Origin: Niabella sp.
GTDB taxonomy: Bacteria > Bacteroidota > Bacteroidia > Chitinophagales > Chitinophagaceae
Reading direction: 5' to 3'
NCBI GenBank assembly: GCA_027493055.1
Contig: JAPUDO010000101.1
Coordinates: 1-51,196, forward strand
DNA: 51,196 nucleotides
Shown: piece after piece, positions 24,134 to 34,200 of the stretch
Layout of the letters: the number at the start of each line of letters is the position of its first letter
Position numbering within the stretch: position 1 is the first letter of the stretch
The notes under the pieces: model-generated
Databases searched by the model: none
Seen by the model: the letters and a program-made list of their open reading frames with translations, nothing else
What the model was told of the DNA's origin: nothing
Made by a program: the position numbers and the translations under genes

Positions 24134-25777
24134 ATGTTAAAGAAGCTTTTCATATTTGTGGTTTTTGCTTTGTGCTGTATTCAGCAGGCCATAGCACAAA
24201 ACAGGTTAGTGCCTGAGCTGCCACAGCGCCCCAACATTGTATGGATCGTTGCAGAGGATATGTCCTCCCATTTAGGCAGCTTCGGAAATAATGTGGTAAA
24301 AACACCCAACCTTGACCAGTTGGCTGCAGATGGTGTAAAGTACACACAGGTTTACACCACCGCAGGTGTATGTGCTCCCAGCAGGTCTGCCATGATCACC
24401 GGCATGTACCAAACTGCCATTGGAACCGGTAATATGCGTACCCTGAGCAGGCCGCCGGGCTATAAAAACCCCGAAGCCCCGGATCCTTATTCAGCCGTTT
24501 TGCCGGAATACGTTAAAGGCTTTCCGGAATATTTGCGGCTGAACGGTTATTACTGTTCTAACAATGCCAAACAGGATTACCAGTTTATTGCTCCGGTTAC
24601 CATGTGGGACAACTCTTCTCCAAAAGCACATTGGCGCAACCGGCCAGAGGGTGCTCCCTTCTTTTCGGTATTTAATCTGGAAGTAACCCACGAAGCAAAA
24701 TTATGGGAACGCGAAAATCAGCCGCTATTGGTTGACCCGGCCAAAGTGATAGTGCCGCCCTATTATCCCGATGTGCCCGAAGTAAGGCATGGGATTGCCC
24801 GGCAGTTATCGAATGTAATGATAATGGACCAGCAGGCAGGAGAAATTATCAGTCAGCTGAAAAAAGACGGATTATATGAAAGTACCATTATCTTTTTCTA
24901 TACCGATCATGGCGATGCCCTGCCTTATGTAAAACGTGAGATACTGAAAAGAGGGCTTCATGTTCCGCTGATTATTAAATACCCCAACAACCAGATGGCC
25001 GGAAGTGTAAGCAGGCAAATGATCAGCGCTATGGATTTGGGTCCAACAGTATTATCCCTTACACAAACGATTATTCCTGCTTATATGCACGGACAGGCGT
25101 TTTTAGGCAGTCAGGCTGCAAAGCCCCGCCGCTATATTTTTGCAGGCAGGGATAGAATGGATACAGAATACGACAGGGTACGCACTGTTTTAGATACCAA
25201 TTATCAATATATACGCAATTACCATCCCGAAAAGCCCCGGTACCAGGAAATAGAATACCGGAAAAATATCCCGATGATGAAGCGTATTTTAAGTATGCGG
25301 GATAGTAATCTCTTAAACAAAACCCAAATGCAATGGTTTGAGAAAAACAAGCCGGTAGAAGAGTTTTACGATTTAAAGAAAGATCCTTACGAATTGAATA
25401 ACCTGGCCGCTGATCCCAAATACAAAAAACTGTTGGAAGCGTACCGCAAAGTATATAACAGTTGGATAGCAGAAGTAGGCGACCGGTCTGAGATTCCCGA
25501 GAAGGAGATGGTAAAGCAAATGTGGAACGGTGGCCATACTCAGCCCGTTACCGCAACACCACAGTACGCTGTTACTCCAAACGGGATTATCATTTCCTGT
25601 GCTACGCCGGGAGCATCTATTGGTTATAAGATCAACTCAACAGAGGAGCCGGATAATACCGCCAACTGGAAAATTTACAGCAATACGCCCATTATGCTTA
25701 AAGCTGGTGATAGCATCATCATCAGGGCGGAGCGCATTGGCTATAAACCTGGCATATTGACTTTCACTTTTAAATGA
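24134..25777 (+). CDS. Sulfatase (S1 family) with C-terminal CHB_HEX_C-like domain
   Basis: The 547-residue exported protein has a signal peptide and the alkaline phosphatase-type sulfatase fold: NIVWIVAEDMSSHLG metal-binding start, active-site Cys80 in CAPSRSAMITG (to become formylglycine), and FFYTDHGDALPY. The pattern is closest to the N-sulfoglucosamine sulfohydrolase-like branch (possibly S1_8); this is from memory. Residues about 475-547 (TPNGIIISCATPGASIGYKI) look like the chitobiase C-terminal beta domain. It should remove sulfate from glycan fragments in the periplasm or on the surface. It overlaps the esterase gene by four bases. Confidence 0.9.
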   Translation: MLKKLFIFVVFALCCIQQAIAQNRLVPELPQRPNIVWIVAEDMSSHLGSFGNNVVKTPNLDQLAADGVKYTQVYTTAGVCAPSRSAMITGMYQTAIGTGNMRTLSRPPGYKNPEAPDPYSAVLPEYVKGFPEYLRLNGYYCSNNAKQDYQFIAPVTMWDNSSPKAHWRNRPEGAPFFSVFNLEVTHEAKLWERENQPLLVDPAKVIVPPYYPDVPEVRHGIARQLSNVMIMDQQAGEIISQLKKDGLYESTIIFFYTDHGDALPYVKREILKRGLHVPLIIKYPNNQMAGSVSRQMISAMDLGPTVLSLTQTIIPAYMHGQAFLGSQAAKPRRYIFAGRDRMDTEYDRVRTVLDTNYQYIRNYHPEKPRYQEIEYRKNIPMMKRILSMRDSNLLNKTQMQWFEKNKPVEEFYDLKKDPYELNNLAADPKYKKLLEAYRKVYNSWIAEVGDRSEIPEKEMVKQMWNGGHTQPVTATPQYAVTPNGIIISCATPGASIGYKINSTEEPDNTANWKIYSNTPIMLKAGDSIIIRAERIGYKPGILTFTFK

Positions 25778-26682
25778 CCATGAAGCAGATGAAAAAAATA
25801 TTCGTCCTTTTATTTATTCCGGTGTTCGTTAACTGCCAGAAGTTGCCGGCCGGTACTGCCGGACAGTCTGAAGATCAGGCAAAGAAAGAGCCCTGTAAAG
25901 AATCGGTTTACGAGGCGCAAAAAACAGTGGTATTTAAGCAAATAGGTGATGTAGCACTTAAGATGGTGATCCGTTATCCCGAAGGAAATAAGAAATGTCC
26001 CCTTTTACCAGCCATCGTATTTTTTTATGGTGGGGGCTGGAACAATGCCGCCCCCGATCAATTTGCAGGACAGGCAAAATACCTGGCAAATGAAGGAATG
26101 ATTGCCGTTACGGCCGATTACCGTGTAAAAAACCTGCATGGCACCACACCTTTTGATGCCCTGGCCGATGCCCGTTCGGCTGTAGCCTACTTGCGTGAGC
26201 ACGCCAATGAATTGGGTATAGATCCGGACAAACTGGCTGCAGGAGGCGGCTCAGCAGGAGGGCAGTTAGCCGCGGCCACCGATCTTACAGGCAATGGGCT
26301 TGCCGAAGGTTCGGCTGTTAGCTGCCGGCCCAACGCCCTGGTTTTGTTTAATCCTGTGTTTAATAATGGTCCGGGAAATTTTGGCAATAACAATGATAGC
26401 AAAGCAGTGGGTGATCGTTATCCCCGGTTTTCGCCTTACCATAATATTAAAAAGGGAGCTGCGCCTGCCATTGTTTTTTTAGGCACAAGCGACAGGTTAA
26501 TCCCGGTTAGTGTGGCCGAAGATTATAAAAAGGCAATGGAAGCAGTGGGCAGCCATTGCGATTTGTACCTGTACGAAGGTCAGGGGCACGGCTTTTTTAA
26601 CAGGGAGCCATGTTATACTCAAACACTTGAAAAAGCAGCAGCATTTTTACGTGAGTTGGGCTACCTGCCGGCAAAGAAATAA
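25774..26682 (+). CDS. Alpha/beta hydrolase, probable carbohydrate esterase lipoprotein
   Basis: The 302-residue protein has a lipoprotein-like signal (FIPVFVNC). The fold is the esterase/lipase group: oxyanion motif FFYGGGW, a DARSAVAYLREHANELGIDP block, nucleophile Ser160 in GGGSAGGQLA, Asp in GTSDRLIP and His in GQGHGFF. In a polysaccharide locus it probably removes acetyl or other ester groups from the glycan. It starts with an ATGA overlap with the sulfatase; the ATG at 25780 is an alternative start. Confidence 0.85.
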   Translation: MTMKQMKKIFVLLFIPVFVNCQKLPAGTAGQSEDQAKKEPCKESVYEAQKTVVFKQIGDVALKMVIRYPEGNKKCPLLPAIVFFYGGGWNNAAPDQFAGQAKYLANEGMIAVTADYRVKNLHGTTPFDALADARSAVAYLREHANELGIDPDKLAAGGGSAGGQLAAATDLTGNGLAEGSAVSCRPNALVLFNPVFNNGPGNFGNNNDSKAVGDRYPRFSPYHNIKKGAAPAIVFLGTSDRLIPVSVAEDYKKAMEAVGSHCDLYLYEGQGHGFFNREPCYTQTLEKAAAFLRELGYLPAKK

Positions 26683-26714
26683 TACTATGTTAATGAAGAA
26701 TTGTCGCATTTAAA

Positions 26715-26780
26715 GTGAGTAATGAATGATCAGTTATAGAGTAGGTATCCATAATTCATCACTCATTACTGACAGCTCAC
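26715..26780. repeat. Imperfect inverted repeat between esterase and GH3 genes
   Basis: AGTAATGA at 26718-26725 pairs with TCATTACT at 26763-26770, with further partial pairing inside, and GTGAG (26715) can pair with CTCAC (26776). The core resembles the AT-rich ATTATGAATT-type short repeats seen in intergenic DNA of this phylum. It could weaken transcription or stabilise one end of the message. Confidence 0.4.
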
Positions 26781-26832
26781 AATTAACTTAACACTAGTCT
26801 CAGGCGTTTAAAATTAAAAATTATTTCAATAG

Positions 26833-28959
26833 ATGTCTTACCGTACTTTACTCCTATGCTTGTTTATTTTTGCCGTTATAAAGAGCTACGCGCAATTTAA
26901 TATTCCTGATGCCGGCATCATGCAGCAGGCCAATAAAATGCTTGCACAAATGACGCTGGATGAAAAGCTGCTTTTTATTACAGGTGGTCCGAAAGCAACT
27001 ATTAATGGGATCCCCCGTTTAGGACTACGCTCCATTCGTATGTCTGACGGCCCTTTGGGCGTGAAGGCGGAGGCTGAGGGCGAAGATGCCGCAAAGATCA
27101 ATGCTACCGCGTTTCCATCTGCTATGACGATGGCTTCCTCCTGGAATAATAATTTACTATATAATATAGGAAAGGCAATAGGCGCCGAATCAAAATATAA
27201 CGGTGTGGATATTTTACTAGGCCCGTCTGTAAACATGGTACGCATACCGCAAAACGGACGCAATTTCGAATATTTGGGGGAAGACCCCTGTTTAGCCGGA
27301 AAACTGGGCGTAGCTTATATCAAAGGTTTGCAAACCCAGGAAGTATTGGCTAACGTGAAGCACTTTGCAGCTAACAACACCGAATTTAACCGGTATAAAT
27401 CCAACTCGGTATTGGACGAGCGCACGCTCCGGGAAATTTATCTGCCTGCTTTTGAGGCTGCGGTAAAAGAAGGGGGCTCCGCCACAGTAATGACAGCTCA
27501 TAACCTGGTAAATGATTTTCATAGTTCAGAAAATGCTTTTTTGTTAGACACCGTACTGCGCACAGACTGGCGTTTCAATGGCTTTGTTATTTCCGACTGG
27601 TTTTCGACCTATGATCTTATCCCCTCTGCAAAATATGGTGTGGACGTTGAAATGCCCGTTCCGCGGGTCATGGCTAAGGAAAAAATGTTGGCAGCGCTGA
27701 AAAACAATGAAATAACAATAGAAGATATCGATAAAAAAGTAAGGAGGATACTCTATACCTGTATGTACTTCAATTTGTATAAAGAAGCGGCCACGCAAAA
27801 ACCTGATATGGATAAACATGCCGCTATTGCCTTGCGTACCGGTGAAGAAGGAACAGTGCTTTTAAAAAATGCCGGCAACTTTCTTCCGCTTTCCAGGAAA
27901 AATATAAGGAATATTGTTTTGTTAGGTAGCGCTTCTGTAGAAACACCTTTATATGGTGGTGGCGCGGCAGGCATGAGCACTACCCGCAGCCAGAATATGC
28001 TTACAGAAATACAACAGGCAGCAGGTAATAAGGTTCAGGTAAGCTTCTTCGAAAATATGAAAGCCAGCGGGGCTGCAGAAAAACTGAAAGCAGCCGATGT
28101 GGTGCTTGTTTCCCTTGGCTTTAATGAAAAAACAGAAGGCGAGGCCCATGACCGCCCTTTCAATCTGTCCAAAGAGCAAACAGCGCTTGTACAACAGGCA
28201 GCAGCCATTAACCCCAATATCATTGCAGTGCTTTATGCAGGCGGATCGGTAAATATATCGCCCTGGCTACACCATGTTAAAGCGTTGTTTATGCCATGGT
28301 ATTTGGGCGATGCTACAGGACATATTATTGGGAGGATGATTTTCGGAGACATTAATCCATCAGGTAAACTACCTGTTAGTATTGAAAAAGACTGGAAAGA
28401 TTCCCCTGCTTTTAGCAGCTATGATACCTATGCAAGCGAAGCCGGTATGCCTGCGCTATTTAAGCCTTTTTATGAAAAAATAAATGGTACGGTAGATCCG
28501 AAAAGTAAAATAGACACCCGCTATGACGAAGGTATATTTATGGGATACAGGTATTATACCAGCAAGCAAATTGCACCTTTATTTCCTTTTGGCTTTGGAC
28601 TGTCCTACACCGATTTCAAAATCAGCGGTTTAAAAACTTCGCTCAGCAACGGTAAAATTCTGGTAACGGTTAATGTAAAAAACACCGGAAAAGTGGCTGG
28701 CGCAGAAGTGGTGCAAATTTATGTTGGTGACGATGAAGCAAGCGTAAAACGCCCGGCAAAAGAGCTAAAGGCTTATGAAAAGGTTTTTCTTAAACCGGGA
28801 GCGCAAAAGCGGCTTACTTTTTCTATTACCAAAAAGGATTTGAGCTTTTGGGATATAAGCACCCGTAACTGGAAAGCAGAGCCGGGTGTATTTACTATTT
28901 ATGCGGCTAATTCTTCAGAAGATAACGCTAATACGGGTAAAATCACATGGAAAGAATAA
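26833..28959 (+). CDS. Glycoside hydrolase family 3, beta-glucosidase-like
   Basis: The 708-residue exported enzyme has a signal peptide (LLCLFIFAVIKSYAQ), the GH3 N-terminal barrel (NFEYLGEDPCLAG, VKHFAANNTEFNR, VLDERTLREIYLPAF) with nucleophile Asp255 in VISDWFSTYD, the GH3 C-terminal alpha/beta domain, and a fibronectin III-like end (GAEVVQIYVGDDEASVKRPAKELKAYEKV). It should release terminal beta-linked sugars, most often glucose or xylose, from oligosaccharides. It overlaps the second sulfatase by 13 nt. Confidence 0.93.
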   Translation: MSYRTLLLCLFIFAVIKSYAQFNIPDAGIMQQANKMLAQMTLDEKLLFITGGPKATINGIPRLGLRSIRMSDGPLGVKAEAEGEDAAKINATAFPSAMTMASSWNNNLLYNIGKAIGAESKYNGVDILLGPSVNMVRIPQNGRNFEYLGEDPCLAGKLGVAYIKGLQTQEVLANVKHFAANNTEFNRYKSNSVLDERTLREIYLPAFEAAVKEGGSATVMTAHNLVNDFHSSENAFLLDTVLRTDWRFNGFVISDWFSTYDLIPSAKYGVDVEMPVPRVMAKEKMLAALKNNEITIEDIDKKVRRILYTCMYFNLYKEAATQKPDMDKHAAIALRTGEEGTVLLKNAGNFLPLSRKNIRNIVLLGSASVETPLYGGGAAGMSTTRSQNMLTEIQQAAGNKVQVSFFENMKASGAAEKLKAADVVLVSLGFNEKTEGEAHDRPFNLSKEQTALVQQAAAINPNIIAVLYAGGSVNISPWLHHVKALFMPWYLGDATGHIIGRMIFGDINPSGKLPVSIEKDWKDSPAFSSYDTYASEAGMPALFKPFYEKINGTVDPKSKIDTRYDEGIFMGYRYYTSKQIAPLFPFGFGLSYTDFKISGLKTSLSNGKILVTVNVKNTGKVAGAEVVQIYVGDDEASVKRPAKELKAYEKVFLKPGAQKRLTFSITKKDLSFWDISTRNWKAEPGVFTIYAANSSEDNANTGKITWKE

Positions 28960-30362
28960 AATATATAATAAGGTATGTATGCTCTGTAACTGTGCTGGTG
29001 TTGATTGCACTATCCTGTTATTCGCAACAAAAACCAAACATTATCTTGATTATGACCGATGACCAGGGTTATAGGGATGTGGGCAATTACGGTTATGGGG
29101 AACAAAAACTTCTTACGCCTCATTTAGATGCACTTGCAAAAGAAGGGAAAAAATTCATCAACTATTACACGGCTTCTAATGTTTGCACACCTTCAAGGGC
29201 CGGATTACTGACTGGCTGCTATCCCCAGCGTATAGGTATGGAGCAGGTGCTGTTCTCTAAAACGGGGCCTGATTATATCAAAGGCAAAAATCTCAGTGGA
29301 TTGAGCGATAAGGAGGAAACTCTGGCTTCACTATTACGGGGAAGTGGCTATACTACCGCCTGTTCAGGCAAATGGCATCTGGGCTATCAGAAAGAGTTCC
29401 TGCCTTTGCAACATGGGTTTGATGAATTTTACGGGATTCCGTATTCACATGATATGATAGCCCAAACAGATAAGTCTTACCCGCCTTTACCGCTGATCAG
29501 GGGAAACAATGTTGTGTCGGAAAACATAGCCATTGACACCCTTACCCAAACCTTTACTGATTATGCTATTGATTTTATTAACAGGAACAGTACAAGGCCC
29601 TTCTTTCTTTATCTTGCTTATTCCATGCCTCACGTGCCATTAGCAGTATCGAAACCATATATCAATATTACTAAGAAAGGATTATATGCAGATGTTATCT
29701 ACGAACTGGATGCTTCGGTTGGCCGCATTATTCAAACTTTAAAAGAGAATGGACTGTACAGGAACACGATTATTATTTTTACGTCAGATAATGGGCCATG
29801 GCTGCGTTTTGGCAATCATGCAGGGCTTGCTTATGGCTTGAAGGCAGGTAAAGGCACCACATTTGATGGTGGCAGTAAAGTTCCGTTTATGATATCATGG
29901 CCCGGGAAAATTGCACCTAACAGTGTTTGCAGGCAACCGCTTTCAGGTGTGGACATATTGCCTACGCTGGTGTCCGTAACAGGCTCAGGATTACCAAAAT
30001 TAAAAATTGACGGAAAAGATAGGAGCAACCTGCTGCTGGCTAAAAAGCCCAAACAAAATTATAATGCTATTTATTTTTTTAACGGCATGGAGTTGCAGGC
30101 TTTACGGCAGAACAACTTTAAGTATCATTTTGAGCATAAATATGACAGCACCTATATCACAGGCAACAACGGGGAAAAAGGGAAATCAATGCTACATACG
30201 CAACCAGAGGCCCTCTACAACGTAAAAAAAGATCCGGGAGAAAAGGTCAACCTTATTAAATCAGCAAAAAAAACAGCAGAGCGGCTAAAAGCACTTGGTA
30301 TGGCCTTTCAGAAAGAAATTATACAGGAACAAAGGCCCAATGGCCGTGTTCAGCAACCATAA
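28947..30362 (+). CDS. Arylsulfatase-type sulfatase (S1 family)
   Basis: The 471-residue exported protein starts with a signal (VTVLVLIALSC, possibly a lipoprotein). It has the metal site NIILIMTDDQGYRDVG, active-site Cys80 in CTPSRAGLLTG, the CSGKWHLGYQ motif and SDNGPWLRFG. These are all residues expected of an active formylglycine sulfatase. It belongs to a different subgroup from the sulfatase at 24134, so the two likely remove different sulfate groups. It starts within the GH3 gene and is followed by GH16 after 14 nt. Confidence 0.92.
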   Translation: MERIKYIIRYVCSVTVLVLIALSCYSQQKPNIILIMTDDQGYRDVGNYGYGEQKLLTPHLDALAKEGKKFINYYTASNVCTPSRAGLLTGCYPQRIGMEQVLFSKTGPDYIKGKNLSGLSDKEETLASLLRGSGYTTACSGKWHLGYQKEFLPLQHGFDEFYGIPYSHDMIAQTDKSYPPLPLIRGNNVVSENIAIDTLTQTFTDYAIDFINRNSTRPFFLYLAYSMPHVPLAVSKPYINITKKGLYADVIYELDASVGRIIQTLKENGLYRNTIIIFTSDNGPWLRFGNHAGLAYGLKAGKGTTFDGGSKVPFMISWPGKIAPNSVCRQPLSGVDILPTLVSVTGSGLPKLKIDGKDRSNLLLAKKPKQNYNAIYFFNGMELQALRQNNFKYHFEHKYDSTYITGNNGEKGKSMLHTQPEALYNVKKDPGEKVNLIKSAKKTAERLKALGMAFQKEIIQEQRPNGRVQQP

Positions 30363-30376
30363 AATAAGTTAAAAAT

Positions 30377-31177
30377 ATGAAATGGAAATTATCAGTAAAA
30401 TCGGGTCCGGCAGTATTTTTTATACTTCTTTTCTTTTGGTCTTCATGTGCCGAAAAATCTGTACATACTGCTTCCTCATCCGGCAGAAAGCTTATTTGGA
30501 GTGATGAATTTAACGGCAACAGGATAGACGAAACCAAATGGAATATTGTCCATAGCAAACGACGTACAGACCCATCAGGTAACGATGCGTGGTGGCACAA
30601 GGACAATGCCTATACCGAAAAAGGTAATTTGGTGATCCGTACCTCTAAAATAGACGGCGTGTATGCCGGTGCGGCTATAAATACCAAAGATAAATTTGAG
30701 CGCGCTTTTGGGTATTTCGAAACGAGGGTAAAACTCCAAAAAGAACAGGGCCATTGGGGCGCGGTTTGGCTGTTTGCAAAGAGTGTAAATAATGTAGGTA
30801 ATGAAGGGCGCGATGGCACTGAGATTGATATTTTCGAATCGCCCTATGTTGGTTTAGGTAAGGATAGTATAAACGTTGCCCTGCATTGGGATGGTTATGG
30901 TGCCGAACATAAAAAGGCAAATAAAGTAATAAAGGGTATGAAGATGAATGACGGAGACTGGCACACTTTTGCAGTAGAATGGGCGCCTGAGATTTACCGA
31001 TTCTATTATGATGGGAAATTAGTATGGGAAACAAATGAGGGCGGTGTTTGCCAGGCGCCGCTGCACATCATCATTTCTGACGAAGTAGGCGACTGGGGTA
31101 AGCAAGTCAATATTTTTAAAGCAAATCTGCCCGATTATATGCTGGTAGATTATATACGTGTTTATGATAAAAAATAA
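30377..31177 (+). CDS. Glycoside hydrolase family 16 endo-glycanase
   Basis: The 266-residue protein has a lipoprotein signal (LLFFWSSCAEK). The jelly-roll enzyme starts at LIWSDEFNGNRIDETKWNI, and the catalytic strand is EIDIFE: nucleophile Glu149, Asp151 and acid/base Glu154, the ExDxxE form with a beta bulge found in laminarinases and agarase/porphyranase-like members. It should cut internal beta-1,3 or beta-1,4 bonds in a beta-glucan or galactan at the surface. Together with two sulfatases it suggests a sulfated substrate; the exact linkage is not readable. Confidence 0.9.
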   Translation: MKWKLSVKSGPAVFFILLFFWSSCAEKSVHTASSSGRKLIWSDEFNGNRIDETKWNIVHSKRRTDPSGNDAWWHKDNAYTEKGNLVIRTSKIDGVYAGAAINTKDKFERAFGYFETRVKLQKEQGHWGAVWLFAKSVNNVGNEGRDGTEIDIFESPYVGLGKDSINVALHWDGYGAEHKKANKVIKGMKMNDGDWHTFAVEWAPEIYRFYYDGKLVWETNEGGVCQAPLHIIISDEVGDWGKQVNIFKANLPDYMLVDYIRVYDKK

Positions 31178-31241
31178 TCCTGTAAGAAGTTTGAGCTTAA
31201 ATTTTATATAATTATCCTGATATCGTTTACCTTTCCCATTG

Positions 31242-34200
31242 ATGATGAAGCGGCTTATATTTTCTTCCCTGTTAACTGTATATACTTTGCTGGCTCTTTC
31301 CCAGCAAAATTTTCAGTCCATTATGGTTGAAGATGGCCTCAATAATAATATTGTATTTGGTGCGGTACAGGATAGTAAGAACTTTATGTGGTTTACTACC
31401 ATGTCAGGTATTGACCGGTATGATGGTAAGTCGTTTGTACACTATAACCTGCCAAATGACGATCAGGAGCAAAGCTTCAGTTTTAAACAAGCTATTAATA
31501 TTGTAAAAGATAATAAAGGCCAGCTCTGGACTTCAACCTCCCGTCAGCTATACCGGTACAATCCTGTGTTGGATCGTTTTGAATTTGTGCTCAAATATTC
31601 CGGCGTTCCCGAAACTGCTTCAAATATTTTTGCAGATAGCTTTAATGGGATTTGGATAGGTACCAATAAATCACTTTTCAGGTACGATATCGGTAAAAAA
31701 AAGCTGGTTAGCGTTAGCAGGCCCGATACAGCGGCCTGGTGGGCTTTTAACCAGGATGCCGGCAAACGTATATGGGCCGCATCATCCGAAAGTATATATT
31801 GTTTTACCTACAATGAGCAATCCCAAAACTACATTCCTTCTAAAATGAAAATGCCGGTAAAAGCAGAACCGGCGTCTGTGTTGCACGACCGGTCAGGCAG
31901 GTTGTGGATTGGAACGCATGAAAATGGATTGCTGATTCTTGATGTTAAAAGTCAACGGTTGATAAACACTGCTGCCATTAATCATTATATTAAAAATACA
32001 GCGGTCAGGGGCATCGTTTATCTTGACAAGAAAAAGCAATATGTACTGGGCTCTGATGGTGAGGGGCTGCTGTTTGTTTCTGAAGATTTAACGGTTACGG
32101 CACACGAAACCTACAACCCCGATAAACCCCGCTCTATTTCGAGCAATAGCGTGCAAAGACTTTATAACGACAGTTTCGACCGTTTATGGGTTACCACTTT
32201 TGGTGGCGGCGTGAGCTATACCTCGGATAAATTGCCGTTCAAAAACTTCACCCATGAGATCAATAATCCCAATAGCTTACACAATAATATGGGACGCAGC
32301 TGCACAGAGGATAGCCAGGGCAGAATATGGTTTGGGACCAGTAAGGGACTTAGTATTTACGACCCAGGGACAGGCAAATGGAAATATCATTCGCTGGACT
32401 CCAAAGGGGATGGCGCCAATATTCTAACCTTGCTGAATACAGGCGATGGCTATATTTGGGCAGGAACTTATGGCGACGGCCTCAAAAAAATAAACACTGC
32501 TACGGAAAAAGTGGAACACTATTTTGCCGGTGATGGCAGCAGCCTTAAAACCTCTTTAAGCACCAATTATATTTTCTCGTTATACCAGGACAAACGAAAA
32601 AATATCTGGATGGGAGGTATCCGTGGCCAACTATCAGTTTTAAATCCCCAATTGTCCGTCATTAATAAATATCCCGTAAGAGATATACATACTATCATAG
32701 AAGACAGGAATGGTAATATTTATGCCGGGGGAACCGATGGTCTTATGTTCATTAACACCCACACCAACGCAGCAACGAAAGTTAACTTTGATAAAAAATA
32801 CCAGAACATACAGCCATTCGTGCTTCAACCAGACGGAGACAATTTCTGGATAGGCACAAGAGGTTTGGGTTTATTGCTTTGGCATCCTCAAAAAGGAATC
32901 ATAAAACACTATTTAGAGAAAGACGGGCTTCCGTCAACCATAGTTTATGGTATCCTGCCAGACGAACAAAACAGGCTTTGGTTAAGCACCACCAACGGAC
33001 TGTCCTGTTTTACTCCCGGCACGCAAAGTTTTCAAAACTATAATTGGGCCGATGGCTTGAGAACCAGCCAGTTTAACAGTTCAGCTTATTACAAAACCTC
33101 AGCGGGAGAAATGATATTTGGCGGTACAAATGGCTTTGTAATGTTCACCCCTTCGCAGATCAAGCAAAAGTCATATCCCTCTAAAATAGTATTTACAGAT
33201 TTTAAAATTGCCAACCAAAGCGTTATCGTGGGTTCTGAGAATGCCCCGATAAACAAGCAGATAGATGATGTCTCGGAAATTAAGCTTGACCATGATCAGA
33301 ATTCTATCTCTTTCCATTTTGTAACCATTTCTCCTCAAAGCGCCGATAAAAATATCTATACCTGGAAACTAAACGGCTTCGATAAAAGCTGGTCGCCTCC
33401 TTCTTCTGTAGGAAGCGCCAATTATACGAACCTCGATCCGGGTGTTTATGAATTTAGTGTAAAAGCGCTCAACAACCCTGATAGCAATCACCAGCGTAGT
33501 ATCCGCATTGTTATAGCCAGTCCTTTTTACCGGACCTGGTGGGCATATTCAATATACCTTGTGCTGTTAGCGTTACTTTTTACAGGCTTAAGGGTTTACC
33601 TGAAAGCCTTGTTAGCCCGAAAAAGAGATAAAGAACGCCTGCAGTTCTTTACCAAAATAGCTCACGATTTACGCACTCCGTTAACGCTCATTAAAAGTCC
33701 TATCACCTCCATTTTGCATAAGAATGGGTTATCAACCGAAGACAAGAAAAACCTGGATATAGCTGAGCGCAATACTGACAGGCTGATGAGATTGGTAACA
33801 CAGTTAATGGATTTTCAGAAAGCTGATGCCAATAAAATGAAAATTAAGGCAGATCGTTACAATATCGTAGCTGTTTTACATGACATCCTGGATTCATTCA
33901 AGCCGCTTTTTGAAGAGAAAAAGATACATCTGGAATACCTGCAAAAGGCAGAAGAAATTTTGGTATGGCTGGACCGGGATAAATTTGAAAAGATCATTTA
34001 CAACCTGATCTCCAACGCCATTAAGTACTCCAAAGAACAGGGAACTGTTACCGTAAATTTATACAATGATGAGCAGTTCTGCCATCTTGAAATAGCCGAT
34101 AACGGGATAGGGATACCTGATAAGCAACAGAAGCAGATATTCCAAAACTATTACCGGGCAGACAATACGGTGAACCTGCAGGAAACGGGCAGTGGGATAG

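Noticed and set aside
19448-31177. Heparin or chondroitin as PUL substrate based on the first sulfatase
   Set aside because: No polysaccharide lyase or GH88 is present, and GH16 plus GH3 point to a beta-glucan or galactan.
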